A stretch of 40,496 bases of DNA, from positions 1-40,496 of the forward strand of contig CAIOCZ010000021.1 in NCBI GenBank assembly GCA_903856805.1, in the 5' to 3' direction. The stretch is from an uncultured cyanobacterium. Lineage in GTDB: Bacteria; Cyanobacteriota; Cyanobacteriia; PCC-6307; Cyanobiaceae. Below are positions 35,443-40,496 of the stretch, in pieces. The position numbers and the translations under genes are program-made. Numbering within the stretch: position 1 is the first letter of the stretch; each line of letters opens with the position of its first letter. The notes under the pieces are model-generated. The model was not told the origin of the DNA and did no database searches. It was given only the letters and a program-made list of their open reading frames with translations.

Positions 35443-36711
35443 ATGCGTCTCGCCGCCCTCGATCAGCGTCTGTTGGCCCATCGGCCACCCGACGCCTCGC
35501 CCCTGGGATGGCGTTGTTTTCAGTTGGGCCTGGGCCTGCTGGCCAGCAGTGCCTTCCTGGCGGCGCTGCTGCTGTTGGTGGCCCTGATCCTGGGCAGTCT
35601 GCGGCGGCGTCCGCCCCTGGCCGACCGCGCCAATGGGGTATTGCTTGGGGTGGCGGGGTTGATGGTGCTGGGCTGCTTCGGGGCCACGAGCGGCTGGCTG
35701 GCCTGGGTGGGCCTAGGGAATTGGTTGCCCTTTTTCTGGGCGTTCTGGGGATTTCAGCCCTATCTCCGTGGGGATGCCGCCCGGCGGCGGGCGGCCCTGG
35801 CGCTGCTGGCCGGCACCGTGCCGGTGATCCTGACCGGCCTGGGCCAGCTGTGGTGGGGTTGGCAGGGCCCGTTCCAGATCTTCGGCGGCCTGGTGATCTG
35901 GCACCTCAAGGCGGGGGGCAGCCCGCACGGGCGCCTGGCGGGCCTGTTCGATTACGCCAACATCGCCGCCGCCTGGTTGGCCCTGGCCTGGCCCCTAGCC
36001 CTGGCGGCCCTGTTTCAGCCTCGCCTGGATGGCCGTCGCCGGGGCGCGGCCCTTGGGATCGCCGCATCCCTGGCGGTGGCCACCTATCTCACGGAATCGC
36101 GCAATGCCTGGGGCGCGATGTTGCTGGCCCTGCCGCTGGTGGCGGGCCCGGCCCGTTGGGTCTGGTTGCTGCCGTTGGTGGTGGGGGGCTTGCTGGTGAT
36201 CGGTCTGGCGTCCCTGCCTGGGGTGCCGTCCCTGCTGCAGCATCCGGCGCGGCAGGTGGTGCCGGAGGCGATCTGGTCCCGGCTGAGCGATCTCAAGTAC
36301 GGCGCCGATCGCCCCCTGGCCTCCACCCGGCTGGCCCAGTGGCAGGTGGCCGTGGGGATGATCGCCGAGCGGCCCTGGCTGGGGTGGGGTGCGGCGGCCT
36401 TCAGCGTGATCTACCCGCTGCGCACCGGCCATTGGCACGGCCATCCCCACAACCTGCCGATCGATCTGGCCCTGAGCCATGGCCTGCCGGTGGCGGTGCT
36501 GCTGGTGGGCTTTGTGCTGTGGCTGCTGATCCGGGCCGCCCGCCATGGCATGGCCCAGGGTGCCCTGTTCGATCGGGCCTGGTGGGCCTCGGCCCTGATC
36601 CTGGTGACCCTGCACGCCACCGATATCCCCTATTTCGATAGCCGGCTGAACGTGGCGGGCTGGGTGTTGCTGGCCGGGCTGCGCTGCGTCGGTCCCGCTT
36701 CTGAGGCCTGA
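35443..36711 (+). CDS. O-antigen ligase (Wzy_C) family membrane protein
   Basis: A 422-residue protein with about ten membrane helices. The Wzy_C part shows a large extracytoplasmic loop with WSRLSDLKYGADRPLASTRL, then QWQVAVGMIAERPWLGWGAA and HGHPHNLPIDLALSHGLPVA, typical of O-antigen ligases and polymerases; TESRNAWGAMLLALPL is another family mark. Such proteins join polysaccharide chains or glycans to acceptors at the outer membrane face; in cyanobacteria the family also includes IctB-like proteins of unclear role, so the substrate is unknown. ATG 35443 is used; TTG 35404 overlaps the purU stop and would add 13 residues. It is convergent with the radical SAM gene (3-base gap). Confidence 0.85.
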   Translation: MRLAALDQRLLAHRPPDASPLGWRCFQLGLGLLASSAFLAALLLLVALILGSLRRRPPLADRANGVLLGVAGLMVLGCFGATSGWLAWVGLGNWLPFFWAFWGFQPYLRGDAARRRAALALLAGTVPVILTGLGQLWWGWQGPFQIFGGLVIWHLKAGGSPHGRLAGLFDYANIAAAWLALAWPLALAALFQPRLDGRRRGAALGIAASLAVATYLTESRNAWGAMLLALPLVAGPARWVWLLPLVVGGLLVIGLASLPGVPSLLQHPARQVVPEAIWSRLSDLKYGADRPLASTRLAQWQVAVGMIAERPWLGWGAAAFSVIYPLRTGHWHGHPHNLPIDLALSHGLPVAVLLVGFVLWLLIRAARHGMAQGALFDRAWWASALILVTLHATDIPYFDSRLNVAGWVLLAGLRCVGPASEA

Positions 36712-36714
36712 GGG

Positions 36715-38361
36715 TCAGGGGGTGGCCTGCGTCAGCGCTTCGCGGCGGTGGCCCGCCAGGGTGGCCTTGGGCAGGGGGCCCTCTAGGTGGTCCCAGGGCA
36801 GGCGGCGCCCCTCGCTCCAGGTGCTGTGCACCACCTCCTCCCAGGCGGGGGGATCCGGCAGGGAGGGCGGGGTGGCTTCGGGTCGTTCCCCGGCCAGCAC
36901 CGCGCGATAGGCCTGTTTCCAGCCGCCGAGGCTGTCATGGCGACCGCGGGCCGCGGCGATCACCGGCGCCAGGCGGCGATCACTGCGGGAGATCAGGGCC
37001 TGGATCACGCTCCAGGCATAGCTCTCGGGGCGCACGTCGATGCCCTTGGGTTTGAGGAGCTTCGCCAGGTGTTTCAGGCGCTTGTCGGCCTCCGGCCGCA
37101 CCCCTTCCCACTGGAAGGGGGTGTGGGCCTTGGGCACGAAGGTGCTCACCCCCAGGCTGAGGCGCAGGCCCGGGGTGGCCTTTTTCAGGGCCAGCAGCAG
37201 CTGGGCGGTGGCGTCCACATCGGCCGGGTCTTCGCTGGGCAGGCCGGCCATGCCATAGAGCTTGAGGCTGCTCAAGCCCCCGTCTCGGGCGTGGCGGGCG
37301 GCGGCGAAGATCGCCTCGGTGTCGAGCTTTTTGTTCACCACGCGGCGGAGGCGTTCGCTCCCGCTTTCGATGGCGATGGTGAGGGATTTGCTGCCCCGTT
37401 TGGCCAGGATTCGCCCCAGCTCTGGCGTCACCGTGGCGGCCCGCACCGAGCTGACGCTGAGGCGCACCCCCTCGAAGCGATCCTGATCGAGCCAGCCCAG
37501 CAGGTCGTCGAACTGGGGATGCTGGGTCACCGAGGCCCCCAGCAGTCCGAGGCGCTGGGTGGCCCCCAGGCCCTTCTCCACCGCTGGGATCAGGCCGTCA
37601 TCAAGGGAGGCGCTGCGGAAGGGCAGGGTGAGGTAACTGGCCAGGCAGAAGCGGCAGAGTTCCGGGCAACTGCGCACCACCTCCACCAGATGGATGGAGG
37701 GCCAGGCCGCCTCCGGGGTGATCACGGTGGAGTGGCTGAGGGTGTTGCCCCGCCAGGTCTGCTTGGCCACCGTGGCCGGGATGCCGGCGTCGCTGGGGTC
37801 CACCCGCAGCAGGGCGCCAGCGGCGTCGTAGTGGGGGGTGTAGAGGCTGGGAACGTAGACCCCGGGCACCTGGGCCAGGGCCCGCAGCCGTTGCTGGCGG
37901 GGGGCGTCCCGGCTGGCGGCCACGGCGTCCACGAAGGCCGGCAGCAGCAGCTCGCCATCGCCGAGCAGCACCACATCGAGAAAGGGAGCCAGCGGTTCCG
38001 GGTTGGCGGTGAGCACCGGACCGCCCCCGAACACCAGCGGATCGTCCTCGCCACGCTGGTGGCTCCAGAGGGGAATGCGTTGCTGTTCGAGCAGATCCAG
38101 TAACACCGGACCATCCAGCTCCCAGCTCAGGGAGAGGCCGAACAGGTCGAGGTCGGGCCCCCATCCGCGCTGCCCACTGCGCTGCCCACCGCGCTGCCCT
38201 GCATGGGGGGGGTCCCCCTGGTCGGTGAACAGCCGGCGGACGTCCAGATCGCTGCGCTGGGCGAGGGTGGCCCAGACCACCTGATAGCCCAGGCTGGTGA
38301 TGCCGACGGCATAGGTGCTGGGGAAGGCCAGCACCGCGCGCAGGGCGTTGGCCGCCGGCAC
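36715..38361 (-). CDS. B12-binding-domain-like radical SAM protein
   Basis: A protein of about 548 residues. The N-terminal half (about 1-190) resembles a B12-binding-like domain (LAFPSTYAVGITSLGYQVVW, LVFGGGPVLTANPEPLAPFL, DVVLLGDGELLL). The radical SAM cluster motif is CPELCRFC (C-x3-C-x2-C, about 229-236), followed by LLGASVTQHPQFDDL, LTIAIESGSERLRRVVNKK and SLKLYGMAGLPSED, typical of this class. The closest recalled family is the conserved cyanobacterial 'B12-binding radical SAM' group of unknown substrate. The start is uncertain: GTG 38361 is used, but the upstream frame encodes plausible residues (NQETLLFTPA) with no ATG, so a rare start is possible. Residues 54-65 contain a GQR repeat. 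Downstream of the lipoprotein gene. Confidence 0.88.
   Translation of the reverse strand: MPAANALRAVLAFPSTYAVGITSLGYQVVWATLAQRSDLDVRRLFTDQGDPPHAGQRGGQRSGQRGWGPDLDLFGLSLSWELDGPVLLDLLEQQRIPLWSHQRGEDDPLVFGGGPVLTANPEPLAPFLDVVLLGDGELLLPAFVDAVAASRDAPRQQRLRALAQVPGVYVPSLYTPHYDAAGALLRVDPSDAGIPATVAKQTWRGNTLSHSTVITPEAAWPSIHLVEVVRSCPELCRFCLASYLTLPFRSASLDDGLIPAVEKGLGATQRLGLLGASVTQHPQFDDLLGWLDQDRFEGVRLSVSSVRAATVTPELGRILAKRGSKSLTIAIESGSERLRRVVNKKLDTEAIFAAARHARDGGLSSLKLYGMAGLPSEDPADVDATAQLLLALKKATPGLRLSLGVSTFVPKAHTPFQWEGVRPEADKRLKHLAKLLKPKGIDVRPESYAWSVIQALISRSDRRLAPVIAAARGRHDSLGGWKQAYRAVLAGERPEATPPSLPDPPAWEEVVHSTWSEGRRLPWDHLEGPLPKATLAGHRREALTQATP
38168..38198. repeat. 12-base tandem repeat, about 2.5 copies, inside the radical SAM gene
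   Basis: CGCTGCCCACTG, CGCTGCCCACCG and CGCTGCCCTGCA follow each other, encoding GQR-G-GQR-S-GQR on the minus strand. It is an in-frame microsatellite that makes a small insertion in the N-terminal domain. Confidence 0.75.
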
Positions 38362-38446
38362 GGCCGGTGTAAACAGCAGGGTTTCCTGGTTCAGGAGGGG
38401 GCGGATGGCAATCTTTAGTTTGGGCTGCCAGCCGCCCCGGCTGGGT

Positions 38447-38947
38447 TTATTTGCCCAGCAGACCCTGGAGGGGGCCCATCAGCCCGGTGATCGCTGAGCC
38501 GGCGGCCGCGGCATCGGGCTTGGCGCCGCCCCCGAAGGTGCTGATGGCGGTTTTGGCGGCCATTTCCACGGCGGGCCACTTGTCACCGGCCAGGGGCTGG
38601 ATCACCGGGGAGGCCTTGTCCCAGAGGGCTTGGAAACCGCCCATGGTGGCCACGGCGCCCGCCAGGTTGCCGGCCTTCACTTCGCCTTCGCCTTTTTTCA
38701 GCAGATCGAGCACCGGGCCGATGGCGGGGGCGAGGGCGGTCTGGGCGGCGCCGGTGGCGGCCGTCTTGGCGGCGTCACCGGTGGCGGAGGCGGCGTCTTT
38801 GGCCGCATCGCCCACGCCGGTGGCGGCGGTTTTGGCGGCATCACCGACCCCGGTGGCGGCCTCCTTGGTCTGGGAGCAGCCGGTGAGGCTGAGGGTCCCG
38901 GCGACGGCCAGGGCCAGGCTGGCGCTGAGGAGGCGTTCGATCCGCAT
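38447..38947 (-). CDS. Repeat-bearing lipoprotein of unknown function
   Basis: A 166-residue lipoprotein with a signal sequence and lipobox SLTGC (Cys 24). Residues 30-62 hold three 11-residue repeats of the type AATGVGDAAKT, with a partial fourth (AATGAAQTA). They form an amphipathic, alanine-rich helix similar to LEA or apolipoprotein-like 11-mers. The C-terminal half (about 75-166) is a second helical part: PVLDLLKKGEGEVKAGN, WDKASPVIQPLAGDKWPAV and ITGLMGPLQGLLGK. I do not recognise the family. It lies upstream of the radical SAM gene, with a 7-bp stem (38428-38444) in the gap; no T-tract follows. Confidence 0.78.
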   Translation of the reverse strand: MRIERLLSASLALAVAGTLSLTGCSQTKEAATGVGDAAKTAATGVGDAAKDAASATGDAAKTAATGAAQTALAPAIGPVLDLLKKGEGEVKAGNLAGAVATMGGFQALWDKASPVIQPLAGDKWPAVEMAAKTAISTFGGGAKPDAAAAGSAITGLMGPLQGLLGK

Positions 38948-39286
38948 GGGGAAGGACAGGTGAATTTCGGCTGAACCGTAGAGATCCCTGGCCTGGATTC
39001 CCGTATTTACGGAATTTTGTAAGCGTTGTTACCGAATCCCCACAGACTTGGGTCCAGGGGCGAGGCCCGAGGACGCAAGCCCGGACGATCGACGATCACG
39101 CAGGGTCGTGTTGTTTGGATTGCAGAGCCGTTCATGAACGCTTGGCTTGGCAGCACGTCCACAACCTGAACCCCGGCGTGTGAATCGCTCAATGGGTCCT
39201 TCGGGATTGGCTTTGCTGGCTCGGGGCCGCACTGTCTTGTCAGGATGGAGTTTCTACATCGTTTTCTCCGTCCGCCCCCTTTCGCT
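38948..39286. other. Gap of about 300 bases before hsdM
   Basis: Lower GC than either flank, particularly 38990-39030. An imperfect inverted repeat (TTCCCGTA/TACGGAA, 38995-39013) is followed by TTTTGT. A 100-codon minus-strand ORF (39007-39309) crosses the hsdM start but has no recognisable motif and is probably chance. The promoters of the lipoprotein and hsdM genes must be here. No RNA gene or attachment site recognised. Confidence 0.4.
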
Positions 39287-40492
39287 ATGTCCGGCAGCCC
39301 CGCTCCCATCCCCGATCAGGAGGCGCTGCACGAGGAGTTCTTCGGCGCCCTGGAAGCCCTGGGCGGTTCAGCGGGGAACGGCAAGATGCGGGAGCTGTTG
39401 GGCTGGGATGAGGCCACCTATGAAGCCGTGAAGGCGTCCTTGCTGGCCTCGGGGCAGCTGCGCCCGGGCCGGGGACGGGGCGGTTCGGTGAGCCTGGCGG
39501 AGGGCTCCGGTGAGGAAGCTGGCCAAGATCCGGCTCGCTCGGTGCCCCCCAAGGACCCTGGCCACCCTGCCGCTGGCCCGGTCCCCCTGGGCCCCCAGCC
39601 CAGCGGCAAGCAGAACCTCTCGGCCTTCATCTGGAGCGTGGCCGACCTGCTGCGGGGCGACTACAAACAGAGCGACTACGGCAAGGTGATCCTGCCGTTC
39701 ACGGTGCTGCGCCGGCTCGACTGCGTGCTGGAGCCCAGCAAGGAGGCGGTGCTGGCCGAAAAGGAGCTGCGCGAAGGCCAGGGGCTCGATCCCGAACCCT
39801 TCCTGCTGCGGGTGGCGGGCCAGGCCTTCTGCAACACCTCAGCCCTGGGCATGAAGCGGCTGATGGGCGATCAGGACAACATCGGCGAGAACCTGCGGAG
39901 CTATATCCAGGCGTTCACGCCAGAAGTGCGGGACATCTTTGAGAGTTTTGAGTTCCACCTGCAGGTGGACAAGCTTGACAAGGCTGGGCTGCTTTACATG
40001 GTGTGCGAGCGTTTCGCTCAGTTCGATCTGCACCCGGACACGGTGAGCAATGCCGAGATGGGGCAAGTGTTCGAGGAGTTGATTCGCAAGTTCGCGGAAT
40101 TGTCGAACGAGACAGCCGGGGAGCATTTCACGCCCCGGGAAATCATCCGCCTGATGGTGAATCTGATTTTCATCGAAGACCATGACGCCCTCACCAAGCC
40201 GGGTATCGTTCGCACCCTCTACGACCCAACCCCGGGCACCGGCGGGATGCTGAGCGTGGGTGAGGAACACCTGCTGGCCCATAACCCCCTGGCCAGGTTG
40301 GTGATGTACGGCCAGGAGCTCAATCCGGAGAGCTACGCGATCTGCAAGGCGGATCTTTTGATCAAGGGGCAGGACATTCGCAACATCGTTTTCGGCAACA
40401 CCCTGAGCAATGATGGCCTGAGGGGCTGTTCTTTGATTACATGCTCTCCAATCCTCCCTTTGGAGTGGATTGGAAAAAGATCGAGAAGATGA
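39287..40492 (+). CDS. hsdM: Type I restriction-modification methyltransferase subunit, frameshifted and cut by the window end
   Basis: HsdM methylates adenine in the target of a type I system. An N-terminal winged-helix-like part (about 1-85; [20 protein letters not shown]) precedes the HsdM_N helical domain ([38 protein letters not shown]). The catalytic domain begins at [20 protein letters not shown] and has the SAM motif [11 protein letters not shown] (about 313-323) and [18 protein letters not shown]. The reading frame then goes wrong: after [11 protein letters not shown] the frame gives [10 protein letters not shown] and stops at 40492, whereas the +1-base frame reads [17 protein letters not shown], the expected catalytic motif. 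One missing G in the GGGG run at 40422-40425 explains this. ATG 39245 is an alternative start. hsdS and hsdR lie outside the window. Confidence 0.85.
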   Translation: MSGSPAPIPDQEALHEEFFGALEALGGSAGNGKMRELLGWDEATYEAVKASLLASGQLRPGRGRGGSVSLAEGSGEEAGQDPARSVPPKDPGHPAAGPVPLGPQPSGKQNLSAFIWSVADLLRGDYKQSDYGKVILPFTVLRRLDCVLEPSKEAVLAEKELREGQGLDPEPFLLRVAGQAFCNTSALGMKRLMGDQDNIGENLRSYIQAFTPEVRDIFESFEFHLQVDKLDKAGLLYMVCERFAQFDLHPDTVSNAEMGQVFEELIRKFAELSNETAGEHFTPREIIRLMVNLIFIEDHDALTKPGIVRTLYDPTPGTGGMLSVGEEHLLAHNPLARLVMYGQELNPESYAICKADLLIKGQDIRNIVFGNTLSNDGLRGCSLITCSPILPLEWIGKRSRR

Positions 40493-40496
40493 TCCG

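Noticed and set aside
39007-39309. 100-codon minus-strand ORF in the gap before hsdM
   Set aside because: It overlaps the hsdM start, has no ribosome site and no recognisable motif.

Overview
The window looks like a chromosomal piece of a high-GC alpha-cyanobacterium (picocyanobacterium; Synechococcus/Cyanobium type). The evidence is a PsbQ (CyanoQ) lipoprotein, a cyanobacterial sucrose-phosphate synthase, Tic20, DUF3134, DUF3188 and DUF1400 proteins, and the order dnaN - PRC-barrel protein - purL - purF. Almost all of it is ordinary core genome. Composition is strongly GC-rich, except for roughly the first 0.9 kb, one gene at 13.1-13.8 kb, and a short gap before the last gene. No tRNA, rRNA, CRISPR array, insertion sequence or prophage was seen.

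Left part (1-11.3 kb). A lone GIY-YIG/T5orf172 nuclease-like gene with a DUF4357-like tail lies in lower-GC DNA at the left edge. Next, read leftward on the minus strand, come dnaN, a PRC-barrel protein, purL and purF: the replication clamp followed by two purine-synthesis genes. The 488 bases upstream of dnaN hold no gene but carry a cluster of TTTTCC-type motifs and an AT-rich patch, so this is a candidate replication origin. A GATC-dense 29-base tandem repeat lies just before purL. On the other side of the candidate origin, ABC1 kinase, a DUF1400 protein and thrC form a minus-strand series that ends at a clear terminator.

Middle part (11.4-29.6 kb). recN is translationally overlapped by an AT-rich gene for a membrane protein with a channel-like C-terminus. 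Then follow uvrA, a secreted alpha/beta hydrolase (second DUF1400 protein), and sucrose-phosphate synthase, whose TTG start abuts a perfect hairpin. After these come an LCP cell-wall transferase, purT, two small proteins, mraY with DUF3134, DUF3188 with argG, a coiled-coil protein, rpsF, tic20 and aroE.

Right part (29.7-40.5 kb). dnaK has a strong ribosome site and a terminator. It is followed by pstS (phosphate-binding lipoprotein), a glycine-oxidase-like FAD enzyme, psbQ, purU, an O-antigen-ligase-like membrane protein, a radical SAM protein and a repeat-bearing lipoprotein. The window ends in a type I restriction methyltransferase gene (hsdM) that is interrupted by an apparent one-base frameshift just before its catalytic NPPF motif.

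PurF, PurL, PurT and PurU belong to one purine network: PurU releases formate from formyl-tetrahydrofolate and PurT uses formate. MraY and the LCP protein serve the cell wall, RecN and UvrA serve DNA repair, and DnaN serves replication. Both window edges carry nuclease or restriction-type genes, which fits variable DNA flanking a stable core. I did not find a convincing new multi-gene system; the best leads are the channel-like gene behind recN and the regulatory-looking DNA near dnaN, purL and the sucrose-phosphate synthase gene.
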